From Spisula solida (lineage: Eukaryota; Mollusca; Bivalvia; Venerida; Mactridae): DNA of 64,000 nt. A program made the translations under genes and the position numbers. Numbering within the stretch: position 1 is the first letter of the stretch; each line of letters starts with the position of its first letter. Shown piece by piece: positions 11,334 to 22,955 of this stretch. The notes under the pieces are model-generated. The model did no database searches. It was given only the letters and a program-made list of their open reading frames with translations, and was not told the DNA's origin. The stretch covers positions 14,108,817 to 14,172,816 of the forward strand of contig OX365957.1 in the NCBI GenBank assembly GCA_947247005.1, written 5' to 3'.

Positions 11334-14300
11334 CTAAATTGATAGACTTAACATCGATCTTGAGATAACGGGAACAATCAGTTTGTGTACATATGATATC
11401 ACGGTATGTATCCCGATACACCGCTTCGAAGTTCCGTGAGAGAAGTGTTCTATTTTCACATGGCTCTGACGGAACTGAAAACCGATGTAACGCTCGGGCG
11501 GAGCTCAGATTGCATGTATCCTGAGTGTTACATTAGAATTCAGTTCCGTCAGAGCCATATGAAAACAGAACAATTCTCTCATGGAACTGAAAAGCGGTGT
11601 ATTGGGATACATACCGTGGATATTGGCTATACGAAATTACAAGTTCATAATGAAATTATATATATAGAGGATATTACATGAGTGTCTTTCCATATTGAAT
11701 TTATTAAACGAGTTGAATAAAATAATAAAATGCGAGGCTTTGACGAGCATTTTATCGATTTCTTTCAACGAGTTTAATAAATTCAATGTGGAAAGTCACA
11801 AATGTAATGTTCTTTTTATCATATGTTAGCCTTTTCCGACAGAAACATAAAAAAGCTACTTATTTTTCACTATAATAAACGCGCAACTTTGACGACGTCG
11901 CCTATTCTTTGAATGACGTCGCGTGATAGCTTTATCACACTAGTGTATGATAAAAAAAGGAGAGGCTTTGTTACGCTACCGCGACGTCAAACATGTGATA
12001 AATAGATATGAATGCGCGATACATGTAAATGCGGTATACACAGTCATGTCATACTAAATTAATACCCACCGCCGGCATCTATGATCATGTACTTCGTTCC
12101 AACCGGAAATGAGCTCACATTGACACCTGTCTTGTACCATTTTTTATCAACTGGCAAATGTTGACAGAAAATGGATGCACATTCTGGTTCCAGAGCTAAA
12201 AGTAATTTGTCTGATGATATTCCAGCCTGAAATATTTAAAGAGCAAGTCAGACCATGGTTATGCTGTCTAACATCTAATTTTCTGCATCGTACAACAACA
12301 CATGATATCGTAGATCCCCTTTGTAGAGTTTTGGACATATATGACCCAATACAAAATCTCTAACATTTTACATGAAGAATTTTGAACTAGAAATACATGC
12401 TCACTGCTTATTATGTCGAGCCTATGGGTGTTAACTAAACAGAAGAAAGAATCGAATATGAGATTAGAGTTGTAGAAAAATAACACCTTTGAGATATTGA
12501 CTTGGCTCACTTTGTCTAATGGTGCCAAGCCATTTCAAAATTCCACTATCGATGACGAAGTTATGAATTAGACAAACTAATTCGTTGTCATTTGTGACTG
12601 ATCTTGACATTTAAAATATTGGCATACAATATGTACCCAACACACCATATCATTGTACCCTGTTATTCTAAAATATCTCAATAGATGACAAAATTATGGT
12701 ACAGACAAAAATAATATATTAAGTCAGACAAGGAAGGCAGCACTCAACTTAACCAGCCCAGCACAGAAAACATTAAAAACACACAAAGCACAATGCCCAA
12801 CTGAACCAACCGAGCACAGGAAACATAAAACACATAAAGACACAATGCCCAACTAAACAAGCGTAGATCCGCCCAAGTCCAAGCTGTCGAAAAGTATAAT
12901 AAATTATAACTAGCTGAATGACCCAGTTTCCACAGCAAAAGTACTATAATGCCTAGTATTAGCTGTCAGAGAGCTGTTTAAAAGCTGAATAGAAAAGATT
13001 CAGCAAACAAAAGGCGGAATGCCTACGCTGAATGATCTAGTTACAACAGTAAAACTGCTGAACTACATAGTTTTAGCAGAGTTAAATAACAGTATTAAAA
13101 CGTTGAAAGTCCCGTATAGTCGGATGACCTACTTTCAATTAAGAAAGTAAAGAAAGTAAAAATAGTTGTCAGAAAATCAAGTAATACTTAGTAATTAATT
13201 ACTTATGAATTAATTATTAATTACTAAGTAAAAGAATTACTACCCAAATAATTACTAAGTAAATAATTTAGTACTTAGTAAATGTAAATTTCTCAGTAAA
13301 TTAATTACTAAGTAATTATTTAACTAACCAATTACTTGTTTATTACTAAGTAAATACTTTACTTAGTAAATGTAAATTACTCAGTAAATTAATTACTAAG
13401 TAATTATTTAACTAACCAATTACTTGTTAATTACTAAGTAAATAATTTACTTAGTAAATATAAAATACTTAGTAAAGCAATTACCAGCATAATAAATAAT
13501 CAAGATACTGATTGATTTAATGTCTGTTGATAAAACTTTTCTATATGTACAGATTCATAAAAGTAATAGAAACATTAAATTTTAAGTTTCTTTTTTACAA
13601 TAGCAATTTAAGTTTATAGCTATGTTAAAAATATCCTTCTATAGCTTTGGAAAAGATAAATTATTAATTTTTTTTAATGTATTTTAAGTGTGTTAAAGGC
13701 AATTTAATGGTATAATTTTTAAATTACCTCCCTTTAATAATAATAAAATAGCATTAATATAATACCTCGGATATATATTGTCCATCGAAATTTGCTTTAT
13801 TAAGTTTGGCTGAGAAATTTTTAACAGACTGCATGTATGTAGTCACTACGGACAAGCAGTGATCATGGTCTATACTCCTCAAACTGGGTGTGGAGGTGGG
13901 GGTGACCAGTAGATGACCCTATTGATTTGGACCATGGTCTACAATGGTGGACTGAATTGAAGTGCTGTGTTGATCATTGTTGACCCTAGTCAACAAAATT
14001 CTTTATAACTGTCAACCATGGTCAACTATGGTGTCATGATTAAATACAGCTGTTGACCAATCCATGGTCGGACTGGTAACTGTAACTCGACAATGGTGAA
14101 CCATGGTCGACTAGGCTCTCACCTTGATTTTTTCATGGTATTTGATGGCTGACCACAATAAAACATAGTTGACTATAAAAAATCATGGTGACCATGGTCA
14201 TCCTTTTGTCTGGGATCGGTCGGATTTCAACGAAACTTTGCATGACCTGTCAGAACCAAGTCTTGTAGTAAATGTCATCCACAAACTTTGATCAGATAAA

Positions 14301-17300
14301 TTTTAAGGAGTTATGGCCCTTTGTTTTTTAGACATATAAATGTTGTCCGCTCTTGCACACTTCTGAATATTATTACTGTTCAAGGTACACAAATAAAAAT
14401 AGAGTAAATTGGTATACACACGGCTTGTGTAAAGATGCTGTACGTCTGCGATTGAAAGTGGCGGTGATGTAGTCAATTAAGGTTGCTATTACTAAAATGG
14501 AAAATCATTTTCCGCTCAACATTTAAATTTTAGTTAGGGGTCTGAGATATTGTGATAAAATTGCCCTAACTTATTTTACTGGGCTGTATACTCTGATTGC
14601 AAATTCTATACTGCACAACATTAGTGTTCATACACATTTTAAGTAATATAAATACTTAAATGTAGAAGTTCCCCTCAGATTAAATTACTTAAAGAAGCAT
14701 AATTACTTCAAGTAGTATTATATTACTATAGCTTAAAAAGTAAGTTATACTTAGTAATTAATTACTGTAAGTATTACTGAACATTACTTGAAATAAGTAA
14801 TAACATTTTACTAAGTAATGTTTTTTGAGTGTATAGTTATAAATCGCGGGGCAGCCCGGAAATAACGTACGACGTTATCTTCACGCCTGTATCATTTCAT
14901 GATGCTTTTTAACACTGTTAATCGACTGTTCTTTATTTTTCCTAACCTATTATGCTCTTATATTATGCAAATTTATTCGTCCTGTCAATATTTACTGAAC
15001 TGTATCGTTACAAGCTTTGCAAGATCTTATTTTCCCACTAATGTCACGGATAGTTTCAAGATTCAGACCAACGTACTAGTATTTAAAGTACTGATTCAGT
15101 CAATCTCGGGTTTTTACCTCTACCCTCATTGTATGTTACATCATCCAGGCCGACTTTAAAACGTGTATGCCATTTAAAAAAAGGTGCCGTGATACAATAT
15201 TTCACTTGATTTCTCCAACATTTCTTTTGTCTGCATTGGGTTTTTTTCATAGCTGTACACCTAATCGCATAGTTATGAGACTGTAAATGAAATCTTGTGA
15301 GTCATTATTTACGTTAATTATGACATGACAATTCATAACATGGCGAATATAACGAGTTATACCTTGAAATTGCACCTAGTTGTCGATACGATATTAGACA
15401 ACATGATGCCATATTTCGGAATTCTTAAATGAAGATATACAGTAACAATCAGCAATAATGTAAAAAGTTTTATTGAAAAAATCTGTGTTGATCCGCGAAA
15501 GCATCTATGTGTTGCTATGGTAGCGTAAAACTGTTGATGCAAATAATTGTTTTAAGATATGTGTTGTGATTCTTGTCAATAATAGATAAAAGCCGTGTTT
15601 GTGTAAATTTCATACCGATCTGACCTTAAATAAACCTTTTAGATCAAAAGTCCACGTAATTCTTGATGACCCCTCGTACATACACAGAGGAAGGTTGACT
15701 AAAGGGCTTCCGCCTTGTACGGACAGTGACACATGTCATTTGGGGCTTAAACGTTTTACAGTGCACCAAACCTCACACTTACCCAATAGACAACCTGATA
15801 GAACAGGACAGTGTAAATAAATGTTTCCCGCCATGTAATGCCCCCTAACAAAAAGACCACAGTGACCGGTAATAAAGGAATGTAAAACATGAAACATTAT
15901 ATAAAATACAACCATCGAGAAGCACAGAAAGTACTCAATGACCTATCAGAAGTCAGAGCAACAAGAGAGCAAATCATTTAAGGGTACGACAAGACAACGT
16001 AACAGACAGGCATCAATGCCAGCCGTCCACAAAGGCTTGATGATAGGCATATCATAGAGTCTGTATATTTTCAGGTCATCGCACAATGAAATAAGAAGCA
16101 TAGTGATGAGCTTTAAATGGACCCACTGCTAAGCATGCAGTCCGTTGCAAAATTAAAGGGTCATATCCTCTACTCAGAAAACGTTTTATGATCTTGAGAA
16201 ACACATCATGAAAGTCGTTATGACCCAGAATCTGTCGAAATTTGTAAAGCACATCACCATAACATTCAGGCTGAGACAGACCTTGTCGCAGAAGTGTCTT
16301 TAAATTAATACCATATTTAGAATATGCCTATAGAATTTTGCAAACGTTTTACGAAGTTTATGGAAGCGATAGCCTTGTTGCAGTAACTTATTAGTAATAC
16401 AAAGATTTCGAGTATTAAAGTCCTCCACTCGAGAGCAAGCTCTAGCAAAACGGATTAATTGAGAAGCGTAAACACCATATGAAGTTGACCGTGAAATATC
16501 TCCATCCAAGTGTGGGTTATTTACAATATCGAAGTTAAAATTATCTCTCTTGTCGCAAATTTTACTAACAATTTGACCTGCTTCTATAGCAAGGTCAAGG
16601 TCTAGGAATGATGCGCGTGTATCAGATGAATTAGCTTTATTTAGTGTTAATTCGGCTGGGTAAATTTCAACGATCTTATTAGAAAAGTAAGGATTATCAA
16701 TATTTAAAATGTCATCAAGGTATCGGGACGTATTATTGAACGCTGTAATTTTCTCAGATTGGTGTTCGGGAGACAATTTTAACATGAAATCGCGTTCATA
16801 ACAATATAAGCCTCATTACAGCAATGTTTGACATTCGAAATCCAAATCTGACCTTGACCTGTACACCCCTCTTGCGCATTACACAATGTCTCACAGTGAA
16901 GAACAATTTGTTAGGTTACATGTTATTTTCAAATCCAAGAATAGGTGACAAGTTTGTGGTCAAGACTAGTCCGGACAAGTCAGTTTTGATATTTGACTTG
17001 AAGTTTGACCTTGACCTTTGATATCTAATATTGGAACTGATATTTGAGCATGTCATATCGCTTTATAACGGTTATCGAAATACCACCACGCAAGAAGATA
17101 TTATGCTTCGAACAAACTTGATTTGATAATTGACCTCCAACTCTGTGACCTTGACCTTTTAATATAGGAATATGTGGTTTATGTATCACACTAAATCTTA
17201 TTGAGGTGAACATTCTTGCAAACTGCAACCAAGATTGTCCAATGCATGTCAAAGTTATAGTCCGGAAAAATTTCAGTTTGAGTTTTGACTTCCAACTATG

Positions 17301-20300
17301 ACCTTGAACTTTGAGATACGGACCTGGAGAATCTTGCAATAACCAAGGTGTACAGTAGTGTACACGAGAAACATTCATTTACATGTACCATGAAATACAT
17401 TAACATTAACATGAATAAGAAAAAATAAAAGCTGGTGGAAAGATGTTTTAAACATAGCTAGTGTATGGTCACATCTACGAAACAATAGCAAAGTATACAT
17501 GGCTAGCGTCTGGTCACATCTACGAAACAATAGCAATCGTATACATAGCTAGTGTATGGTCAAATCTACGAGACAATAGCAAACGTATACATAGCTTGTG
17601 TATGGACACATCTACGAAACAATAGCAAACGTATATATAGCTAGTGTATGGTCACATCTACGAAATAATAGCAAACGTATACATAGCTATGCTTTTTTAG
17701 AGTTATTCCCAACAATATTGTACGAATATACGAATAAATTTCATGTTTTGTATCAGAAAATATTACAATTTTCACAGATATGACTACCAATAAATAAGCC
17801 TAACATATAAAGTAACATTCCTTAAATGAAATTATTTATTTCCACTAAAAGCACTGAGAACACATAAGACAAATGGCCTACTAAACTACAGGTCTTACAG
17901 AGGCGATATTGCCTACGTGTAGTTTCCACCAAGCAAAAGGCTAAAATGTTAAAAATTATTTGAGCACTTTGGTTGAATACTACATGTAATAGTGAATTGG
18001 GTAAATCATACATTATTATATACCTTTTCCGCGGCTAGTCTCATAAATTTCTTGGCTGGATCTGTCCATATTGCAGGTACAGTTATTACCCACTTGATGT
18101 CCATACTGTTTACTACGCAATCCACTTTTGATTTAACGTATGCTTGAACATCGTTGACCAAATACTGGATTGCCACGGAAAACACAGTTCTTGCTGGTAA
18201 GCTCCGACCCATTTCATCTTCCAATTCTGCTCCTAAATTTATTTTCTAAAGCGAAGACACATTGAATAACTATATAACTGTAACTGTAAAAAATAAGTAC
18301 AGTTAAAAATAATTATAAATACGTTACAAGCTGATGTAATTGTATCATTGATAAAGAGTAAAACAATATTTTTTAAAATAAAATTTATGTTATCTTAGAA
18401 AGGTTCAATCGTCGGGAACTTGCTCAGACAGTCACTGAGGTGCATTGTGTTTTACAAAAAACATTTCATTAATACTATATTCATTATACTGGTGTCATTT
18501 TATCTATATTTACATATTTAGAGAGCTTCATCTTTAACTTTATACTAAACTGTTAAGGTTCCGTCCATAAATAAAAAATATAACCCTAGGGCCGTGGATT
18601 CACTTCTGTTTTCTTGTTTAAAATACAACAAATGTAGCATTAATTAAAAACAAAATACTCTTTATCAATGATACAGTTACCTGTGTTTACAAGCATATCA
18701 TAATTCATTACATGAAGGGGTAGGTCTTCCGCATCATTTTGGTCAGCACAGTTTACCTACACCATCGATATAAATATGCGACAAGAACACGAAGAATTCC
18801 TTTATACAAGAGATATGAAGAAAACATTCGTTTCCTTAAAAGAATAAACATTAAATAACAGGTAAAATTGACATTTAAACAGCATTTACATAAATCATAC
18901 ATGTATTGTTTAAATAATGGATCTACTAGATGCAAACATTTTATGTTTAGAACAAAGAATTTTATGTATTAAAATGGATGTCAGGATATTATTGATAATA
19001 TGTTCTTACCCAGAAAAAGTGTATCTACTAAATTGTTTGAGCACCTTATGTTATCATACAAAGAAAAATGGTTGGCAAGTGTTCAGAGAGTTAATGCTCT
19101 AAATGGTAATGGAGTGAATAAATTGAGGATGTATGCTTTGCTCACTGATGATTTTAATACCATAGATTATTGCAAATTGATAAGGTCTAAAACTCATCGT
19201 TCAGCTTTTGCTAAGTTCGGGACAGGAGTGGCGCCTTTAAAAATAGAAACAGGAAGATATGAGGGGTTATCGGTTGAAACCCGTAGGTGTCCATTCTGCT
19301 CTGAACTTGCTGAAACGGAAATTCATGTTTTATTTCAATGTCCCAACTATATTTTAATTAGGCAAGAATTGATACAGATGGCTAGTGAAATTTTAAACGG
19401 GTTCTCAACTATGACTGTTAAAGAAAAATTAAGAGCTGTTTTCTTCAACAAAGAATTGATAAGAAATACTGTGAAAACCTGCCACGACATTCTCCTACAA
19501 CGAAATCTACGTTTATGTAAATAGTTAATTTGAATGTTTTACATGGTTTTATAGAACTGTTTTAATTGCTGTACATCAATAATTCTTACAATTATCAGGG
19601 TATATGTTAAAGTTTTTGAGTGCTAAAACTTGCATATGGCATGATTTGTTATATTTCTGTTTAAAACAGTAATGTGATATGTTTGAGTGATAACTTTTAC
19701 CATCCCTTATAACGCACATTGGATGAGTGGTAACACTGTGTTTTATTGTCATATTTTATATGAATGTATATTTTGTGATGTGTTGATGAGATGTAAGTAT
19801 ACAATTTATCTTATCTACATTAACAACAGTTACATCAAATATGTCAAAATGAAACAATCCAGTCATAATAAGGAATACAAAAAGTGCAAACAAAAGTTGA
19901 CATCTTAACATAAATACATTTCAAAATCAGATATCTAACTCATTGTAAGATAGTTGTAGTTTATTTACATAGATTTTTTTTTCCAAAAATAGAAAAGAAA
20001 ATATAAATTACATGTAGTTTTAAAACTTATTACTTCTTCAGGTAAGGTACTAGTATTTTTGTTCATTGTGCCAAAGTAGTCAAGTGACTTCGAGCAAGTT
20101 CTAGACTTGGTTTCTTAAGGATTTTGTTTACAGTATGAAGATCTAAGATGCCAGATTTGAACCCGGTAAATATTCTTAAATGTATCTTTAACATACATGT
20201 ATACTGGGCACAGGCCTTTAATGATTTGTATTTAACTCATCCAATTAACAGTAGCCAATAGTTCTTCCGGTGGGGTTTCAAAGTCTTTGTCATTGGGTGT

Positions 20301-21092
20301 TAGATATCAACTAATCTTTCGGCATTGTATTCTCGATATCGACATTATAGGATACAACGCGTTTTGCGGAATCCGGAATTTAACGGTCAGGAAAATTTTG
20401 GCCAATAGGCTGCATAGTGGAAGTGTATACAATTATACATTTTTCAACGCTTAAACATGATACACGTATAAAAAAAACATCGCACTTCATCATTGAAACG
20501 TTTATTTGAAGCTGTAGTAAAAATACCCTAAACTATTCTTTATACTTGAATTATTGTATTTTATTCTACACGGTAAAGTCCAACTTCCATTCCAATGTGA
20601 ACACACCTCGTACAATAACATGTTTGTGATCGTTTTGAAAACTAACTGCAGTCTTTACGTTTGACGAGAATAAAATCCAAAACAACGCTAACTATTTTAT
20701 GTTTATTATTGGCATAAAGTTTGAAAGAAACTACGACCGGCTTCCACAATTAATGTATCTACAAGGAAAGTAATTCGATTTACCTCTCCCATTTCTTTCA
20801 TGAGAAACAGTTTGAATCTTCTAAAGTAGTAAAACCGTTCTGCATTTCCTTCTTTAACCAGTTGCCTGTATCTGTTTTCTGCCTCATATCCAAAAGCTTC
20901 CAATGTCTTGCCATCCTCTTTGATCAATACTACGGTAGGAGTCTTTTCTGTTGATATGGAACCCGTACCAGAAAACCACTCTCTTGTTAAAGCTTTGGTT
21001 GGATCCGTCGTCAAATTATCTCGAAGGAGAACACACCAACCGGAATATGTTGTTCCAAAATCTATTGCCGCAACAAGACTTTCCTCTTTCGC
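10288..21092 (-). CDS. HSPA12-like: HSPA12-like Hsp70-family ATPase, gene 2 (partial at 5' end)
   Basis: Joined minus-strand exons 21092-20784, 18245-18024, 12226-12070 and 11333-10288 give 577 residues and a stop, all in phase. It is a close paralogue of gene 1: the first three exons have the same lengths and phases, and the last is one codon shorter (1046 bp). Motifs are the phosphate-1 loop IDFGTTYSGW (10-19), VPAIWTD in exon 2, ALEPE in exon 3, DAGGGIVD (227-234) and IGGFSES in the last exon. The phosphate-2 loop has Ile at 232, where gene 1 and Hsp70 proteins have Thr. Introns are larger than in gene 1 (2.5, 5.8 and 0.7 kb) and full of transposable elements. The initiator exon lies upstream of 21093 and was not identified. 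The intact frame argues for an active gene, but the substitution may alter ATP hydrolysis. Confidence 0.85.
11393..11623. repeat. Fold-back element with ~100 bp arms in gene 2 intron 3
   Basis: Left arm about 11393-11497, right arm about 11523-11623, reverse complements with few mismatches (ggctctgacggaactgaaa / cagttccgtcagagcc and ggtatgtatcccgataca / attgggatacatacc). It lies about 60 bases before the terminal-exon acceptor of gene 2. Confidence 0.85.
11673..11809. repeat. Second fold-back element in gene 2 intron 3
   Basis: Arms 11673-11717 and 11763-11809 (ttgaatttattaaacgagtt / cgagtttaataaattcaa) flank a short centre with aatgcgaggctttgacgagc. Only 50 bases separate it from the previous fold-back. 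Confidence 0.8.
12070..12226 (-). CDS. HSPA12-like: Gene 2, third recognised coding exon
   Basis: 157 bp, as in gene 1. Acceptor TTTCAG before 12226; donor GGTGGGT after 12070. Encodes ALEPECASIFCQHLP and ends in YMIIDAG plus one base of a split Gly codon. Confidence 0.85.
12721..12870 (+). repeat. Dispersed repeat, second copy
   Basis: Same block order as 5055-5140 and 46200-46345 (ggaaggcagcactcaac, agcacagaaaac, acaatgcccaactgaacc). In gene 1 the matching copy sits in the equivalent intron. Confidence 0.6.
13170..13490. repeat. AT-rich direct repeats of taattacttagtaaat type
   Basis: Degenerate, partly palindromic repeats built from attactaagtaa. A related block occurs at 14640-14830 (cttagtaattaattact shared), so these may be the two ends of one 1.6 kb insertion. 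Confidence 0.6.
13860..14200. repeat. Degenerate CCATGGTC palindrome repeats
   Basis: Many copies of accatggtc or ttgaccatggtc-like half-palindromes (near 13865, 13925, 14028, 14058, 14105 and 14185) at irregular spacing. No ORF. Confidence 0.6.
14640..14830. repeat. AT-rich direct repeats, second block
   Basis: Repeats of ttactt and aagtaata, including cttagtaattaattact shared with 13170-13490. Confidence 0.5.
15692..16805 (-). pseudogene. Reverse transcriptase fragment of a retroelement (relic), copy 2
   Basis: Reading the minus strand from 16805, the translation runs CYERDFMLKLSP, then TSRYLDDILNIDNPYF, where Y-L-D-D is the catalytic YxDD motif of reverse transcriptases. It continues through FLDLDLAIEAG and SYGVYASQLIRFARAC to HKLRKTFAKFY. 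A frameshift near 16310 ends the ORF at 16300. The coding signal resumes in another frame (GLSQPECYGDVLYKF) to a stop near 16085. The upstream two thirds of the polymerase are missing. I know this type from many invertebrate genomes; it may be Penelope-like, but I cannot assign the order. The non-coding tail to 15692 matches copy 1 at 5453-6380. Confidence 0.75.
16830..17380. repeat. Dispersed tgaccttgacc-type repeat
   Basis: Repeated gaccttgacctttgatat, tagtccgga and caagtttgtgg-like blocks at about 150-base intervals. The same vocabulary (ggtccggacaaacgtcagtt, gacctttgacctcc) appears at 22060-22390. ORFs across it are incidental. Confidence 0.6.
17455..17695 (+). repeat. 46-bp tandem repeat, five units
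   Basis: Unit gctagtgtatggtcacatc, tacgaaacaatagcaaacg, tatacata, repeated with few substitutions from 17457 to about 17692. Confidence 0.9.
18024..18245 (-). CDS. HSPA12-like: Gene 2, second recognised coding exon
   Basis: 222 bp, phase 0, same as gene 1 (acceptor CTTTAG, donor AAG|GTATAT). Encodes GAELEDEMGRSLPARTVF and IKWVITVPAIWTDPAKK. Confidence 0.85.
18326..18690. repeat. Fold-back element, short family member
   Basis: Ends attgtatcattgataaagag (near 18340) and ctctttatcaatgatacagtt (near 18658) are inverted. A longer relative occupies 61946-62785, with the same ends and a shared internal cagtcactgaggtgcat-like block. Confidence 0.65.
18975..19524 (+). pseudogene. LINE 3' fragment (C-terminal zinc-finger region)
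   Basis: Open frame to a TAA-flanked stop at 19522-19524. The translation has KLRMYALLTDDF, RSAFAKFGTGVAPLKIETGR and then CPFCSELAETEIHVLFQCPNY, a C-x2-C-x8-H-x4-C zinc-binding pattern seen at the C-terminus of mollusc non-LTR retrotransposon polyproteins. The reverse transcriptase and endonuclease are absent; an in-frame stop lies just before 18975. It is a 5'-truncated insertion on the strand opposite to gene 2, inside its intron 1. Confidence 0.75.
19530..20783 (-). other. Rest of gene 2 intron 1, nothing specific
   Basis: AT-rich sequence, probably including the LINE 3' UTR at its left end. No ORF with recognisable content. Confidence 0.5.
20784..21092 (-). CDS. HSPA12-like: Gene 2, first recognised coding exon
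   Basis: 309 bp, opening AKEESLVAAIDFGTTYSGW after a TTTTAG acceptor and ending GGAGAG|GTAAAT. The start codon is not in this exon. Confidence 0.85.
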
Positions 21093-21169
21093 CTAAAACA
21101 AATGAAACAATTCCGGCGTGTTATTATTCGTTCTCATTCCATACATTATGTTTGCGCTGATACAACATA

Positions 21170-21560
21170 TATAATCCACTGACCCCAAATACAACCGCAA
21201 GTTGCATGTAGATCTCTATGCAAGCTTGCTATATATGAAAACTTTGATAATAATGGGTAAATCGAAACAACAGTTATTGAGCGGAAATCTTTTTTTGTAT
21301 TTTTAGTACCAGTACCAGTTACCTTGACCCTACTAACCCCAAATACAATCGAAAGCTAGGTCTCAATGCCAGCTTGCTATGTCAATCCAAACGGTACTTA
21401 TTGACCGGAAACCTCTGTTCTATTTTTAGTAACAGTGAGCTTCACCTTGACCCACTGACCCCAATTACAATTCCAAAATAGATCTCCATGCCAGCCTGCT
21501 ATATACAAAGTTTCATGAAGATGTGTCAATCCAAACTCACGTTATTGTCCGGAAACCCCC
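21170..21560. repeat. Tandem-like dispersed repeat, three units
   Basis: Units begin near 21176, 21328 and 21451 with cactgaccccaaatacaa or variants. Each contains a ccagcttgctat block and a ttattgaccggaaac block; spacing is about 120-150 bases. Confidence 0.65.
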
Positions 21561-22059
21561 TCATTGACCCGGTTAAAAAGGTTTTTAAACGTTCGGGGCA
21601 TAGTATTGTATGCAAAACTATCCATTTGTAGAATAAATATGAGTCCCGTTTTATTACAGCACATGTCATGTAATCGGCCGCGAACTCATGTTGCTTAACG
21701 AAAGTCAACTTCTTGGTAGTCTCATAGACATTTCTCAAATACCGATAGCAGTATGTTCTTATACCGTAAATATCTCAATGATAAAGCATTGTCTTATCAG
21801 AGATGACAAAGGTATCGACATTACCTTTCCCTAGTAATAAAATTGACAATGTTATTATTCTTTGAATTCCTTTGAAGTTGGCACACTTAAGCATTAGTCA
21901 TTAACGAGGTTAATGTGGAAGTATACTATTTATAGGAATTTATCAAGTAACTAGAAAAACACGCCCTCGGGCAGATTATGTCGAACCTGCGCATGTTGAC
22001 AAAAAAATTAAATGTGCCAAATTATTTCAAAATCTAACGATAGAAGACTGAAGAATAGA

Positions 22060-22390
22060 TGACAAAGCTAAATTACGACCATTTTTGAACTTGAGGCGTG
22101 ACTTGAAGTCCATGACCTGATATTTCATTCAACGTGTCACACAGTCTCATAATGGTTTACATTCATGTAAAGTTACATCGAAATGGCACCATGCATAAAG
22201 AAGAAATGCTCCTAGACATTTGACCTCCAACTGTGACATTTACCATTGAGATAGGAACCTGGGGTTTGTACATGACACTCCTGCTCATGGAGGTTAACAT
22301 TCATGCAAAATATAAGCAAGATTTGTCAATGCATGACAAAGGTATGGTCCGGACAAACGTCAGTTTGACCTTTGACCTCCTATCTATCTA
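22060..22390. repeat. Dispersed tgacctttgacctcc repeat with microsatellite end
   Basis: Related to 16830-17380. Ends in a short tatc/catc tetranucleotide run at about 22380-22407. Confidence 0.6.
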
Positions 22391-22560
22391 TCCATCCATC
22401 CATCCATGGACAAAATATATACGCACACACTTACGCACGCTCATACACCAAAGGTGTCGAATAAGTCTCGCTCACACAAGCGGGCTCGACAATAATAACA
22501 ATCATTGTAAACTGTATACTAGTATATAAGTAACACATGACTGCAAGGGTAATAGTATAT

Positions 22561-22697
22561 AAATAACACATGGCTGCGAGTGTGATGGTAAATAATACCA
22601 ACCCGAGAATAGTTATATCACCCGAGGGGAAGCCGAGGGTGATATGACTATTCAAGGGTTGGTTTTATTTACTGTCACCCGAGCAGCCATGTGCTAT
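22561..22697. repeat. Fold-back element with ~60 bp arms
   Basis: Arms 22561-22624 and 22637-22697: acacatggctgcgagtg / cgagcagccatgtgct and agaatagttatatcaccc / gggtgatatgactattc. The left arm's inner part recurs at about 24085-24115. Confidence 0.8.
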
Positions 22698-22955
22698 TAA
22701 TTTTATTATACCGAACAGAATTACAACCATTTTGCAAAATAAAATATCAACAAATGTAAGCAGAACTTAAATTGCCGTTATGATAATTTTTTATGTACAA
22801 TCTCTGTCCGTATTTATGTTTCTAATGATTTGGTGCTATTTTTACTAAAAATAGCATGTGAATTATACACAAACATATAAATAGCATATGGATACCCTCT
22901 AGCAAGGTGTTTTCCGGACTCAAATAGTACAAATAGTATAAATAGCCCAGCCTCG
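22690..22955 (+). repeat. Duplicated segment, copy 1 (partner 24125-24386)
   Basis: Both copies run attttattataccgaa, aaaataaaatatcaacaaat, attgccgtta, ttactaaaaatagcatgtg and gtgttttccggactcaaat in the same order and orientation, about 1.43 kb apart. Confidence 0.8.

Larger units (their letters stand above)
12227..18023 (-). other. Gene 2 intron 2
   Basis: 5.8 kb intron made largely of repeats: a dispersed repeat (12721-12870), AT-rich direct repeats (13170-13490, 14640-14830), palindromic CCATGGTC repeats (13860-14200), a retroelement relic (15692-16805), a tgaccttgacc-type repeat (16830-17380) and a 46-bp tandem (17455-17695). I see no gene of its own between 14830 and 15690. Confidence 0.7.

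Noticed and set aside
11334..11421. Extension of the gene 2 terminal exon to a Met at 11421
   Set aside because: The extension has no similarity to the paralogue, includes part of a fold-back element, and a good acceptor at 11334 restores the exact split Gly codon used in gene 1.
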